A program made the translations under genes and the position numbers. A stretch of 64,000 nt of DNA, taken from Aurelia coerulea (lineage: Eukaryota; Cnidaria; Scyphozoa; Semaeostomeae; Ulmaridae). Shown in pieces: positions 23,483 to 36,291 of this stretch. Location: positions 11,729,001 to 11,793,000 of the forward strand of contig CM076948.1 of assembly GCA_039566865.1 (NCBI GenBank). The letters are read 5' to 3'. A model generated the notes under the pieces. That model was not told where the DNA came from. It did no database searches and saw nothing but the letters and a program-made list of their open reading frames with translations. Positions within the stretch are counted from its first letter, which is position 1, and the number at the start of each line of letters is the position of its first letter.

Positions 23483-25304
23483 CAGTGGCGGAAATTATGG
23501 GGGGGGGGGGGGGTTGGAGGGGCAACTGCCCCCCCCAATTCGACAAGACTCGGAAATTTTCCGTAAAAGTCGGAAACGTACGTGGAATCGAAAGTGCAAC
23601 GAAGGAATGAGTCACCATCAAGAAGTAGAAGAGTTTTTATCTGTAAAGAGCAAACAAAATTCACAAGCTCAAAGGCATATTTTAAAGTTCTTATTCACTT
23701 TCATTTATTTCAAAAACGAGAAGAAAGTTGTTGGGTATAGGTCCGAGAGTAGCATATTTCCGAGTGATGTCGGAACGTGATTGGGAGAGGCATTCTAAGC
23801 CAATGTAAAGGTTGGAGTTCTCAAAATTTTCCTGGACAAAAACTTCAGACAAACAATCAGCGAATTTAGTTTATGTCCATTTTTGTGCAAACGGTGTGGT
23901 GCCCATTGTTCTGAGACGCGTCTAAATTATTCCCTGAGGATCAGTTTGCAAATTACGGCACTCTTTCTTGTGAATGCTTGGGAGAATTTAGAGTGAAGTC
24001 GGTTAACACGTTCCTCATAAAAGAAGGGAAAGACAGCATGTGCCGCGTCAATCTTGCACAGATTTGTTTCGAATATTGTTGGAAAGTATGGAAATTACGT
24101 TTTATTTGTCTTTGCGTTTTCGGGCCTAAATAAATTATGATTAACGGTAAACTTAATTCTATGAATACTATGAAGCTAAACAAGGAGTCTTGTTCGCGAA
24201 GAATTAGGCCCAAAGTTAAGAAATCGAAATACAAAGTTCAGAGCCCAGGGGGTGGGGTACCCGTAAAAAATTCGTGACGACGTAAAAAAATTGCCAAAAC
24301 TATTTGAGAGCTTAGTCTACTTAACCCTTTTGCAAAAGTGTTCACAATAGATTACATTTGATTCTGCAATAGGGTTTACAAGAAGTCTGAAACATAGATT
24401 TTTGTTTTTAATGTTGAAAAAGCGTTTCATGATTCAGTTTTTTAATTTTTTTTAACGTTTGGTAACCATTATGAATTCGCAAAATTTGCACATCTCAAGA
24501 TAAAATTTTCAATCGACTTTTTCACTACATATTCTGCAAGGTTCAATCTTTCAAACAAAACAAAGATCATGAAAATCGAGTGAGTGCAAGCTAAGAAATT
24601 TGAATTTGAAATTTAGTGCTATTTTGTGCCCTTACCGTGCAAAGAAAGAGGCTTAAAGTACACTTTGTATGCCTAACTTGAAATAATACCTCAGGCTACG
24701 TTTAACAGTAGAAAAGTTTGTTTTGTACAATTCTGATATTTTCATTTTTTGGCATTAATTACACTAAAATGGAAATCTGGGTCACAGTGCACAGGTGTTC
24801 TGAATGCGATAAACCTTTATGTGCACATAAACATAGTTTATGTAACATAAACTATGTTTATGTCATTTTTGTGCAAACGGCGTTCCACGGAGATCTCTTC
24901 AGCCAAAATCGATTATTTCTATTCAAAAACGTTCTGGGGATGATGCTACTCCATTTGAAAATGTTACAAAATTATCAAAATCCCAATTCAGGACTGGCAA
25001 ACATAGGGTCGTGAAAGGCATTCTAAGCAAAAGTTTGAAGCACGTCCTCAAAAATTTTCCTGGGGTCTCCGCCCCCACAGTCCTTGTAGCTGTTAGCCCT
25101 ACCTTCAAAATACATTCTTGCCTCTTTCTATCAACTGCTGAATATATAATATTTTTGAAATCGATATACATATTCTCTTGGCATATTTAAGGACCCTATT
25201 TATGTCCGGTCTTCCAGCAAAATGCCTGAAAACAAAAGCATTTCCTAGACTCGGAAATTTGATGGTGCTTGCCCCTCCACTCAAAAACTGAATTTCCGCC
25301 ACTG
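23483..25304. mobile_element. hAT-like non-autonomous element
   Basis: CAGTGGCGGAAATT at the left and AATTTCCGCCACTG at the right are perfect inverses. A poly-G stretch follows the left end. The CAGNGGCGG-type end is typical of hAT elements in animals. No 8-bp duplication is visible and no transposase frame remains, so the class is inferred from the ends alone. Confidence 0.6.
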
Positions 25305-25845
25305 AACCTTTGTCATGCGAACAATTTGACTAGTTTCGAGTCGGTGAAGCTATATTGTAAACGAGAGAAAATGTTGCTCTGAGACTGAATTAGAAGGCTG
25401 AGCAACCCTTGTATTGTATACAATTCAGCCCGCTTGAAAAATTTCACTTATTTTTATGACTTTAAAACTTACACATGCATGACTTTGCTTTCTTTTGTTT
25501 GAATCAAGCAAATAAGCCTATAGTTCTGGATATTGAACAGAGATATTCAGGGACGTAGGAACTTCAAAGGCACTTTTTCATAAGAAGGGCACTTTAATAT
25601 AGATCGGATTTTAATGATAAGAATGTGATACATGGCAGAAAATAATACCACAAGATTACTTGGGATTCCTTACTGATAATTACCTAATTTTTGGAATTGT
25701 CCTTTAATTCGAATCTTCCCTTGCAAAATCCGCCCTTATGGGGGGGGAGCGCAGATAACTGCTCGTGAATGGTAGTGAGTAACCACCCCCCCTCTAACGT
25801 TGGCAGACTATTCTTCTGAGCTGCACTCACTTAACTCCGTTAACA

Positions 25846-26045
25846 GCTAGTTAATGATGTATAACTCTTCTTTGGCAAAATTGCAATGTATTGTACTTTT
25901 TCTGTGAAATACGGAAAATTGTCTTTTGTGGAAAGGGTCTTATAAAGGTTTCAGTTTGGTAGACACTTGTCAGACGCAAGGTTGAGAGGAGTTTGCAGGT
26001 GATTTTTAATTTTCAATAGAAGGCTTGCCACATGAAAAACAACAA
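25846..26045. repeat. Dispersed repeat copy, related to 22130 and 28600
   Basis: It shares the order GTATAACTCTTCTTTGGCAAAATTG, GGGTCTTATAAAGGTTTCA and AGGAGTTTGCAG with the other copies, with many changes. Confidence 0.5.
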
Positions 26046-26841
26046 AAGAAAGTAGGGTAGGGTGGGGTAATGTGGGTCTACGGGGTAAAGTGGGTCTATT
26101 GAGCTTTTCGCTAGAAATATCCTTCCTCGTTCAATGGAAGAAAGGCTGGCTATTTTTCTTTTAATGTCTGCATAATCAACTGCCTTTTTACATAAAACAT
26201 TCGTCTTAGATGTGTCTCCACTCGTTTTATAAAATAACTTTACTGAACGGCCTATTGTGCAAGAATTTCAAAGCCCAGGAAAACTTTCTCCTGCCACTGT
26301 TGCTTTGCTTTTCCGGTCAATTTAATGACCATGAGGTGAGAGTTTGATGTTTTACAAATGAAATAACGTTTATTTCGAAGTCATTGACGCGATTGTTCTT
26401 TTTATTTTTATTTTCTTACCAGATGGGGTAATGTGGGCCTACTGAGAATTCAGCCATAATTCAAATTCAACGAAGCCTTGAATTGCTTAAAATTTTCGCA
26501 CTTATATTCATCTTGCCACGTTGTTTTCTGTCTAAGGCCTAGTTTAAACGTCGCATTTCTGCCGCGTCGAATTAAATAATTTCTCCTGCAATCGATTAGA
26601 TGCGACCATAACGCGACGTTTAAATTGCCTGTCGCACAAAATAATTAAATTCGACAGTAGTTCACCGGCCCTGCCGCTTAATTCGGCAACAACACGATTT
26701 GCTTTAGAGGTCGCATTATTGCCAAGTCGATTTAAATTATTGGATTGGCCATTTCACAATTTACCAACACATAGAAAGTAACATCATCAATGCGCATGCT
26801 CCACATGGGGGTTTTCATTTTTTTCATTTTTCATTATTTTT

Positions 26842-26890
26842 ACACGGTGGCCCCGTCAATCGAGAGGATTGCTTTACAGGGGGCCGTGCC
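26842..26890 (-). promoter_or_regulatory. LINE 3'-terminal hairpin
   Basis: On the minus strand GGCACGGCCCC pairs with GGGGCC and CCGTG around a core containing CTGTAAAGCA. It is the longest stem among the five family members. Confidence 0.65.
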
Positions 26891-28110
26891 AAACTTTACA
26901 ATATTACTAAAAATTACTAACAAATTACCTATATTTACAATCTAAAATAAAAAAAATAAATGAAAAACAATGGAGTTAGCCTGAGAGAGGCAAATTACTT
27001 TTCAGCATACTTTTAAAAATGCTAAGAGAGGGTGCTTGTTTGACATCCAAAGGCAATTCATTCCAAGTCTTTGCACCCCGGAAAGATATCGCTTTCTGCC
27101 CATTGCAAGTTTTCATCCTTGGAACAAGGACATCGGCAATGGCATTCCGCAAATTCATACTGATATCACGCGCAGAGTTTTTCTTGAAAAGGTTTGAAAG
27201 ATAGCCGGGTGCAAGACCTGACAATGCTTTGTATGTAATAGTAGCTGTCTCGCATTTTATCATTTCCGTAACCGTTGGCCAATTTAGTTCCTTGATCAAA
27301 TTTGAGGCGGATACATCATAGCTGCTATTGGTGACAATTCTTGCAGCTCGATTTTGCAATTTTTGTATGGTTTGCAATCTGGTTTCACTGCAGCCTCCCC
27401 AAACAGAACAGCAATAACGGAAATGTGGCTCTACGATGCCATGATACATTTTGATTAAGGTATCCTTAGGTACGAATTTTTTGGCATATTTCAAAAATCC
27501 TAGAGCACGAGACAGTTTGCTACATAATAATTTCGTGTTCCGATCCCAAACGAGGCTATCATCAAGTTGGACTCCTAAATATTTTACATTTTTAACGATG
27601 TCAATTTCAGCGCCATCAATAACAAATGATGGGGTCTCTACTTTATTGTCAGCAATCTTTTTTAGGTTTGGTCGAGAACCTACAACCATCGCCTGTGTCT
27701 TTACGACATTTAGTGACAGTTTGTTCCCTTGTAACCATTCCTTTAGCCGATCGAGATCACTATTCAGTGTGTCATTCAACTCGTTGATATTTTTCGCAGA
27801 ATGTGAAATACTTGTGTCATCAGCATACATTGTCACATTGCATTTACGGAGAGACATAGGGAGATCGTTAATATAAATTAGAAAAAGGAGTGGACCAAGA
27901 CATGAACCCTGTGGCACTCCGTAATCAACTATTTAATAAACAAGTAACCACAGAGTGCAAAGACCTGAAGCCAGACTGGTGTGAGAAAAGGAGCTTGTTT
28001 CTATCCAAGTATTCGTAAACCTGGTTGTAAACCAGCTTTTCGAATACTCTAGACAAGAAAGGGAGCACCGATTGCTGTCTTGTAACCAGTAAATTGGAGT
28101 AAACATACTG
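26842..28110 (-). pseudogene. LINE copy with internal deletion in the reverse transcriptase
   Basis: Two minus-strand blocks are present. The first, 28100-27925, reads SVLPFLSRVFEKLVYNQVYE to SGFRSLHSVVTCLL. The second, 27920-26976, begins at GVPQGSCLGPLLFLIYINDL and runs unbroken for over 310 codons through MYADDTS and the FRGAKTWNELP block. About 100 codons carrying motif A, with the first catalytic Asp, are missing between them, replaced by a stop-containing junction at about 27920-27945. The copy is 5'-truncated as well. The 3' UTR ends in a hairpin (26842-26890) and a TTTTTCA-rich tail near 26815. Confidence 0.85.
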
Positions 28111-28599
28111 CAAACATCTTTATTTGACTGTTATTATCAAATCCGATCACTGACTTGCAAATCGCAACGATGGTGGATCACAGCATAATGACCGTAGTTT
28201 TATTTTCGTCGCGGGCACGGGATTGCTTGTGATAAAAGGCAAAGACTGTGATTTTACTGAATAGAGAATGGTTGGGAAACGTAAGTCCATTAATTTTTTT
28301 AATCATTTAGCCTTTCATATGCCGATTTTGTGCAAGTTTTGAAAATAGACCCACTTTTCCTGCTCGTCGGAAAAAGTGGGCCTATTTTAGTTGCCAAAAA
28401 AGAAAATGTTTTAAAAATATTTAACTGCCTTTGTCAGAGCTGAGATTTTTTCCCAAGAAAGAAGAAGCACTGAATGTCAATTAAACGAAACTTTTGAAAT
28501 GTTTTGCATTTTAGTCTCGTTTTACCAGCTATCCATGTAGAGATTTTGCTCATTTTCGACCCACATTACCCCACCCTACCCTAGACAATTTGGAACTTT

Positions 28600-28810
28600 A
28601 CTTCGTGTATAATGTTTCTCTGGCAAAACTGTAGCGTATATTCATTATTCGTCTGAACTACGGAAAATTATTGTTTGTGGTGGGCAGGGTCTTATCAAGG
28701 TTTCAACTTGTCACGGACGTGTAGCCGTGAAGCCGAAGTGAAGATGAGAACAGTTCGGAATTTGTAGTTGCTTTTAATTACAATCAAATGCTTTACAAAA
28801 AGTAGAAGAG
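28600..28810. repeat. Dispersed repeat copy, related to 22130 and 25846
   Basis: ATAATGTTTCTCTGGCAAAAC, GGGTCTTATCAAGGTTTCAAC and AGATGAGAACAG follow the same order as in the other copies. A second partial start lies at 28843. Confidence 0.5.
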
Positions 28811-29122
28811 TTGGGCTTTCTTATCGTGTATGTTTGTATGTTGTAAGTTTCTCTGGCAAAACTTCAGTGCCAATGTGATCTTCATTTATCAAGTAAATTG
28901 AAATTGTTCGCATTGGCCTAACTTGATAACGTATTGCTGGTCATTAAACATCAACGAATGTAAATGGAGTTGATTGTAACATAACAGCGTCAATCTTATT
29001 TGAACGTACACAAAGCCATCGAGCCAATCACTAGAACCTTTTCAATTTCAATTACTGTAGAGAGTATGGTACCCAGGGTACATTTTTTGGGACACCAGGT
29101 GGTAAAAAATAAAACAACTTAC

Positions 29123-29208
29123 TTATCAACGAGGATCAAGATACTCATCAACAATTGTTGAGTGTGATTATCTGCTCTTGAAACAACTCCTGAAAGCTCT
29201 TGAATAAT
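29123..29208 (-). CDS. Candidate internal exon B of the split coiled-coil gene
   Basis: On the minus strand an 86-bp open segment follows an acceptor (CTATTTCAG, ending at 29209) and precedes a strong donor (GTAAGT, starting at 29122). Translated from its first base it reads IIQELSGVVSRADNHTQQLL and then MSILILVD, a probable helix, and leaves two bases. It begins on a codon boundary, which fits the end of the exon at 42064-42623. Its two spare bases fit the exon at 5694-5949. Its short length makes it less certain on its own; the phase agreement on both sides is the main support. Confidence 0.55.
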
Positions 29209-29968
29209 CTGAAATAGATCAATAGTCATACAGTCATACAGCACATAACAATAATGTGATATTCCCGATGTTTATTTAATTGACAAACAAAGTGATAGGA
29301 CGAAGACGAACAACAACATCCACATCGCGAGACTGTACAAGATTAAATACAGCAGACTGAGCAGCAAACAGAAATATATTAAAAATGAGCAATAACCCTG
29401 CAAACCTTAGAGGGATTAATTTAGATTATAAATTAGTTTATCAAAAAAGACCATTTTTGAGGAAAACGCAGAGAACTTGTTATCAAGAGTTGAAATCTGC
29501 CTTAATCAAGAGTACCAATAAATATTCCCTTGTGGCCACAGAACAATCGTCAGATGATGTGACCAGCATCAGATGAAAATAAAGACAAATGGTTCATGTC
29601 AACTCAAGTTCAGCTCATGGTCGTGACAACTTATCAGTTATTGAATTCTAAACATTTCGAAAAAAGATCTAGATATTCAATAGCACTTAATAATGGTGCA
29701 CCTAATAATCTATTGCACGTATCATTTGGATATCTTCTTTCACTGAATTTTAATATAATATGCATGTATATCCCACTGAAACTTAAAATTTCAACTTGAG
29801 GGGCCTCACCCCAAACCTGAACGTTTATCCCATTGAAACTTAGAATTCCAACTAGTCTGGTCTTTGTTGAGGTTTAATGGCGGCCAAAACTTCCCAACCA
29901 AATATGATTTAGTTTAAATCAACAAAAGCAAAATTTAAAATACGCAACAGAATTTTTCATTCAAAATA

Positions 29969-30764
29969 CAGAGTGTCCCAAAGAACATGTGCGCCGTTTG
30001 AGTGGCTACTGTGAAGAAGCAGTGAATCCAATTTTCCTGTTTTTCAGAGTTATTAACAAAAGAGACTTCAACTTAGAAGTTTGGTACCAAGTTTGAGTAA
30101 ATTTGACAAATAGTTGCTGATTTATGAAGCAAGAAAGTCAAAATTTCTGGTTGCCACAAAACCACAGGATTTTAACTCAGTTATTACAGTAACCTTATTA
30201 CTTGAATTTTCACACCAAATGGACCTTAACTTTACTTGTTTACCAGGAAACACATATGGGAGTCATAAACAACAAAAAATTACTCAAGAATATTGAAAAG
30301 AAACTTTTGGAAGCAATATTGTTGGTTTAAATGGATTTTATGACTTTAGAGAAGCAAACATTTCCGATGGACGCATAACATGGTCTGCAACACTTTTGCT
30401 GCAAAGAACCATTTCTAGCAACCCTAGATATATTTTTCTCTTATTAGCTTTCACAAAATATAATCTATGACTACCCGATTCACCTAAAAAAAGCTAAAAA
30501 AAACCGGGCTAGGCTCATTCTTTCACTCAATTTATTTGATTTAAACATTGATAGAGAATATTGAATCCTCTGGTTTTGAGGCATCCATAAATTTTGACTT
30601 TCTTGCTCAATAAATCAGCAACCACTTGTCAGATTTACTCAAACTTGGTACCAAACTTTAAGTTGAACTCTCTTCTGCCCATATATAAGAAAAACAGGAA
30701 AATTTGATTAATGGTTCCTTCACAGTAGCCGCTCAAATGGCTCACATGTTGTTAAGACACAATG
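29969..30764. mobile_element. Long-TIR element, TA target
   Basis: Arms of about 200 bp are inverted copies: 29969-30170 against about 30560-30764. They share CACATGT, CACAGTAGCC and a segment containing TTTGGTACCAAG. TA is on both sides (29967-29968, 30765-30766). The outermost bases (CAGAGTGTCCC) resemble mariner-type ends. The interior has no transposase frame. Confidence 0.7.
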
Positions 30765-30766
30765 TA

Positions 30767-31283
30767 GACGTATTATGGCGCTCGCATAAAACTTCTGTGA
30801 AACCTTATAAAGCCAGATGTAGGCAAGATGTTTTCATTTTGTACGAAAATATGGCACAAAAATATTTTGTCAACCGGTTTCTAGATGACTTGGGCAATGC
30901 AGAACAAAAGGATATATGAAAATCTTAAATCAATCTTTGCTTCCGTATGAAAATAAGACAGCAAACCTTTTTTGCAAATCTGTGCAAAGATGATACGTAA
31001 TAAACATAGAGGTGATACGTAGTAACACGGGACGAGAAATGAACGAAAATAAGACTTTACAGCCCAAGAAAGAAGAAATGAAGAACTCGCAGACTGAATC
31101 AGGATTGGTCCGCATCATATTTTCTAGCATTTAAAGTTGTAGGCTATCTGAAACCTGCGTTTCTGAAGAGCTCAATATAAAAAATCAAGTTGGGTCCTTT
31201 CGATTCCCTTTGTGACAAATAAACTTAATTCATTCATTTTGCAGTAATATGCTTCTCCTTTCTGTAGGTGATTACTCGGAAGC
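30767..31283. other. Unassigned sequence
   Basis: No domain, repeat end or supported exon is seen between the long-TIR element and the LINE insertion site. Confidence 0.35.
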
Positions 31284-31294
31284 AAGGTGATCTT

Positions 31295-34200
31295 TTTTGT
31301 TTATAAAATTGTTTATACTTTTTTGTGGTTGTTTATAGAAGTCCAAGTCAAGATCAGACTGAATTCGATAACTTCAGTATAAATTTTGAAATGATGCTGT
31401 CCAAAATGTATGCTGAAAATCCATTTGCAGTCGTTGTAACTGGTGATTTTAATTGCCGATCGACTCAATGGTGGGAAAACGATACGGAAAACAATGAAGG
31501 AAAGCTGTTTGAGCCACTAACAGCAGATCTAGGCCTTCATCAGTTGATTTCAGAACCAACACATTTGATGGGGGATTCTAAATCCTGTATCGATTTGATT
31601 TTCACCGATCAGCCTAACCTTGTAATTAAGTCTGGCGTTCATCCTTCACTTCACGAACAATGTCATCACCAAATAGTTTATGGAAAATTATCTGTTTCAA
31701 ACACAAAACTCCCTCCATATACACGCAGGATCTGGTATTACGACAAGGCAGACTTTGTTGCCATTATGAAGAGCATTGAAATATTCCGCTGGCACGAGCA
31801 CCTTAACAATATGACATATCCTGATGACCAGGTTAAATTTCTTAATGAAGTTCTGTTAAACATTTACTCCAATTTCATACCTAATAAAGTTAAAACGATT
31901 AGACCTCACCAAGCACCCTGGATAACAGACAATGTTCAGAACTTTCTGAGGAACAAGGATCGTGCTTACAGAAATTTCGTGAAGAATGGCCAGCCATGTG
32001 ATAAGTTAGAGGGAATACAAAAGATGATATCTGAAGGTACGAAACTGATTGAGGATGTCAAACGAAATTACTTCCTTAAGGCAGGAAACACTTTAGCTAA
32101 CCCAGGGACTTCTAGAAAAAGATATTGGTCTTTAATTAACACTGTCCTAAACAAGGCAAAGATTCCAATTATACCACCCCTCTTAGAAAACGGGTTATTT
32201 ATAACGGATTTCACGGAAAAGGCACAGTTATTCAATGACTATTTCATACTCCAGTGCACGACGATTGATACAGGCAGTGAAATTCCACCAACTGTACCAG
32301 CACCTTCTTCCCTGATAAATGACTTTCCTATTACTGATGAAAAGATACTGAACATTATAAGGTCATTAAATCCTAATAAAGCACATGGTTGGGACGGAAT
32401 ATCTGTTAGAATGATAAAATTAAGTGATGCTGCATTAGTTATTCCACTGAAAATAATATTCGAAAACTGCTTGAGGCGTGGCCAATTTCCCAAAATATGG
32501 AAATATGCAAATGTAGTGCCAGTTCATAAGAAAAATGAGAAAAATTTGAAGGGGAACTATCGACCAATTTCTCTCCTACCAATTTTTGGAAAAATACTTG
32601 AGAAACTTATGTACGACTCTTTATATTCACATCTCGTTTCCTGCAAGTTGCTCAATCCAAATCAATCAGGTTTTCGTCCCAGTGATTCAACGGTCAATCA
32701 ATTAATTTCCATAACGCACACGATCTTTAAAGCCTTTGACTGTAATCCTCCTCTGGATGTTCGTTCTGTTTATCTTGATATTTCTAAAGCATTTGACAGA
32801 GTATGGCATGACGGTTTGATTTATAAACTACAACGTTGTGGCGTCTCGGGAAAGCTTCTTTCGCTTATACAAAGTTTTCTTAAGGATCGAAAACAGCGAA
32901 CAGTTCTAAATGGACAGAGTTCTGATTGGGGAGATATTTCAGCAGGAGTACCCCAGGGTTCTATTTTAGGGCCCTTGTTTTTCCTTGTTTATATTAGTGA
33001 TCTTGCTGCTGACGTAAAGTGTAATGTTAAGCTTTTTGCTGATGATACATCATTGTTCACCGTAGTAGAAAACTTAAACTCAGCTGCCAGTGATATGAAC
33101 CATGACCTAGAGTTGATAAGACAGTGGGCTCATGATTGGAAAATGTCGTTTAATCCAGATCCCCAAAAACAAAATTGATATTTTCTCAGAAACGAATTGA
33201 AATGAATCATCCAGAAATTCGTTTTAATAACATACCAGTGATGAAAGTAGATGAACATAAACATCTAGGACTTATCCTGGACTCAAAGCTTTCATTTTCG
33301 GCTCACGTTAAGGCAGCTATCTCTAAAACGAGAAAGGGAATTGGTTTGCTGAAATATCTCTCCAAGTACCTACCCAGACATACTCTAAACGAATTATTTA
33401 AGCTCTATGTGCGACCTCACCTGGAATACGGAGACGTTATCTATCATATTCCGGCTAAAGTATGTGAGTTTAGCGGTAATACCATTTTGTCGAGCTTGAA
33501 GAAAAGTTGGAGTCCGTTCAGTATTCTGCTGCCCGTGCTGTTACGGGAACATGGAAGGGAACGTCACGCGAGAAGCTGTACGCAGAGCTTGGTTGGGAGT
33601 CACTGAGTTCCCGAAGATGGTGTAGACGCCTTACGTTGTTTTACAAAATGATAAATAATCTGATGCCTGAATATACAATAGATCCAATCCCACAGCTTCA
33701 TCAGTCACAGTACCCTCTTCGCAATCAGGATGTCGTTGGACGAATAAGGGCAAGGACAGAAAAATTCAAATCTAGCTTTTATCCAAATTGCCTGTCTGAG
33801 TGGAATGAACTATGTCCGGAAATTAGAATTTCACCATCAGTTGCTATCTTCAAGAAAAAGTTGCTTTCGACAATTCGCCCCCCTACTAAATCTGTCTTTG
33901 GAATCCATGACCCAACAGGCTTATCTTATCTTACTCAACTTAGAGTGGGTCTTAGCAAATTAAGCCTTCACAAATTTAAGCACAATTTTAGGGATACCAT
34001 AAATCCAATGTGCCCTACTAACGATGGTATTGAGAGCACGGAGCACTTTTTGTTGCTTTGCCCCTCGTTTGAGAATCAGCGTCGAGACCTTCTCGCTGGA
34101 GTTTTTGCATTACTACGACCATTCGGATATATCGACCTTACAAATGAAGTTTTGACGCAGCTTTTATTGTATGGTGATAAAGACCTCCCAAATGACGTCA

Positions 34201-34740
34201 ACAGAAATATACTCGATTTGACTCTACAATACATCCACACAAGCGGTCGATTCAATTAAGATCACAGAAATCTAGCTAAATGCAACTCAACCACCATACC
34301 AAGTCCATATTCGTAAAGTATCCTGTTCGCCGAGTCCCGTTCCTCTATTCTTTTGTTCTTTTGTTTGTAAGTAGCTTTTCGTAACACACCCTTTAGCTAT
34401 TCTACAAAAGAGCCTGGATTGAGCGTCTTTCTTATACATTTCAAATGCGACTTTCGATTGAGTGGCGATAAAGCTTCTATCACTATTGCGTACATTCGAA
34501 AATTCCATTTGCAAAATATCGTTCAATTCTAATTCTTTTCTGAATAGCTAGGGGGCTTCTTATATATTTAGTTGTATTTTAGTTAATCTCCTTCATGTGA
34601 TGGCCCTGGGGTAGTCATGATCTTTTGCTCCCCTTGGTATCGTTTCTGTAGTATTGTATGGTAGCTTGTTTGTAATCTTAGGTAATTCGTAAATTGTAAA
34701 TTTTTAACATTGAATTTATAGAAAAAAAAAAAGAAAAAAA
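31295..34740 (+). mobile_element. 5'-truncated LINE with 11-bp target duplication
   Basis: AAGGTGATCTT at 31284-31294 is repeated at 34741-34751 right after an A-rich tail (34718-34740). This fixes the insertion limits. The copy is 3446 bp, lacks its 5' UTR, any ORF1 and the start of the endonuclease, and ends with about 480 bp of 3' UTR. Short copies of the same 3' UTR lie at 18.1, 49.6 and 61.4 kb. The intact duplication implies a fairly recent insertion. Confidence 0.9.
31325..34259 (+). pseudogene. LINE endonuclease-reverse transcriptase ORF with two frameshifts
   Basis: The frame 31325-33178 (617 codons, opening with GTG because the start is lost) has the later half of an apurinic-type endonuclease: a VVYRSPSQ motif, GDFNCRS and a terminal SLHEQCHHQIV block. 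It continues into the RT with YRPISLLPIFGK, motif A (VYLDISKAFDRVWHD), motif B (GVPQGSILGPLF) and motif C as FADDTS. A frameshift near 33170 moves to the frame ending at 33606, and another near 33490 moves to 33507-34259. The last part has a C-terminal Cys/His cluster (CPTNDGIESTEHFLLLCP). It differs from the 53-kb LINE in motif C and in the longer tail. It is not functional as read. Confidence 0.9.
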
Positions 34741-34860
34741 AAGGTGATCTTACCCAGTGGATTCTTGTCTGAAGCTGATCTGAAATAGCCCTTAGTTAAA
34801 CGAAATTACGTTAATCATATTTTTGATATTTTTTTGATGTTTGATATTTGATTCTTTTAA

Positions 34861-34904
34861 GGAGGGTTGCCCTTCAGCCGGAGCTGTTTTACAAGGGGCC
34901 CTCC
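34861..34904 (-). promoter_or_regulatory. LINE 3'-terminal hairpin
   Basis: GGAGGG and CCCTCC pair around a core with TGTAAAACAG (minus strand). This is the same position as in the other family copies but with different stem bases. Confidence 0.6.
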
Positions 34905-36291
34905 ACTTAAAAACACTACTTACAATATAAAATTACAAAGGAATAGATTAAATACACTATCATTAAATACAATAAAAACCATAACTATAAAAACCTAATA
35001 ACATTTTACAAAGTTTAAGATAAGAGAAAAGAAACACTAACTTCTAAATAGACTGTTTAAAACTATTTAGGGAAGATGCCTGTTTGGTTTCAGCAGGAAG
35101 GTCATTCCATATTTTTGCTCCTCGATAAGAAAAACATTTTTGCCTATTACTTGACTTTTTCTTGGGTAGTCTTAAATCTGTCTCTGTATTACGCAGGACA
35201 TACAAAGAGCTCTTTGAGTTTCGGGTGAAGAGGTCACAGAGGTATTGCGGAGCCAGTTCATGCAGGGACTTGAAGACCATTGTTTTAGATTCACCAGCTA
35301 TAAGTTCTCCAATGGTCTTCCAACCCAGCCTGTCAATAAGTGGTCTACTTGGGGTGTCAAAACTGCTATTGGTTATAATTCTAGCAGCTCGGTTTTGAAG
35401 TTTTTGCAACTGATTCAGCTCAGTCGATCCGGCACAACCCCAAACAGAGCAACAATATCGAAAGTGTGGCTCGACAATACCTGTGTAAAGAGTCTTCAGA
35501 GTTTCCTGCGGTAGGAAAGTTTTGGCATGCTTTAAAAAGCCAATAGCTCTAGAAACTTTAGTAGAAACAGTCTTGATGTGTTCTTTCCAGTTAAGAGAGT
35601 TATCAATCTGCACACCAAGGTATTTAGTTTTTTGGATTACTTTGAGCTCGTTGTCACGAATATTCAAATCCAAATCCTCATTTCGATTTTTGAGGATGTT
35701 ATGCTTTTGCTTAGTGGAAACTAACATGGAATTTGTTTTCGCAACATTCAAAGAGAGTTTGTTGCCTTGAAGCCAAGTGTCCAGTTGTTTGAGATCATCA
35801 TTGATGGCGCCATTCAGCACATTTATATCTGAAGACTGGTAGCACAGACTTGTCTCATCAGCATACATAGAAACAACTGAATTTTGGACAGCTTGTGGTA
35901 GATCATTGATATAAATAAGGAAGAGAAGGGGACCAAGACATGAGTCTTGGGGCACACCAACATCTATACCCTCGGTTTTTGAACTGACACCATTAACCCG
36001 ACAAAACTGTTTTCGATTGTATAGGTATGATTTAAACCATGCGAGTTCCCGCTGTTGAACGCCATAGTGCGCCAGTTTTTGGCAAAGAATCTCATGGTCA
36101 ACAGTGTCAAATGCTTTTTTTAGATCAACGAAAACTAGGCCCACAAGCTTCCCAAGATCCAGCCCATTGTACCAATCGTCGGTATTTTTAAGTAAGTGGG
36201 TTACAGTAGAATGCAGGCGCAAATAGGCAGATTGGCCAGATGAAAACAGACCGTTATCTTCCATATGCGTATACACCTGATCATCTATCAA
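34861..36291 (-). pseudogene. 5'-truncated LINE reverse transcriptase with altered catalytic motifs
   Basis: A single minus-strand frame from 36291 to about 35044 (415 codons) covers most of the RT and its C-terminal region: VFVDLKKAFDTVDHEI (motif A), KYLGVQID, VEPHFRYCCSVWG and FSYRGAKIWNDLP. Motif B reads GVPQDSCLGP, with Asp where the family has Gly. Motif C reads MYADETS, with Glu replacing the second catalytic Asp. Both changes should abolish polymerisation even though the frame is open. Endonuclease and fingers are missing. The 3' UTR ends with a hairpin and a TTTGAT-rich tail near 34830. Confidence 0.85.

Larger units (their letters stand above)
26055..28581. mobile_element. TA-flanked transposon with GGGTAGGGTGGGG ends
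   Basis: GGGTAGGGTGGGGTAATGTG at the left and its inverse CACATTACCCCACCCTACCC at the right form about 25-bp TIRs next to TA (26053-26054, 28582-28583). Variants of (A)ATGTGGGTCTA and AAGTGGGCCTA recur near both ends (26068, 26087, 26427, 28347, 28372). A minus-strand LINE copy at 26842-28110 sits inside. No transposase is recognised. Confidence 0.65.
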
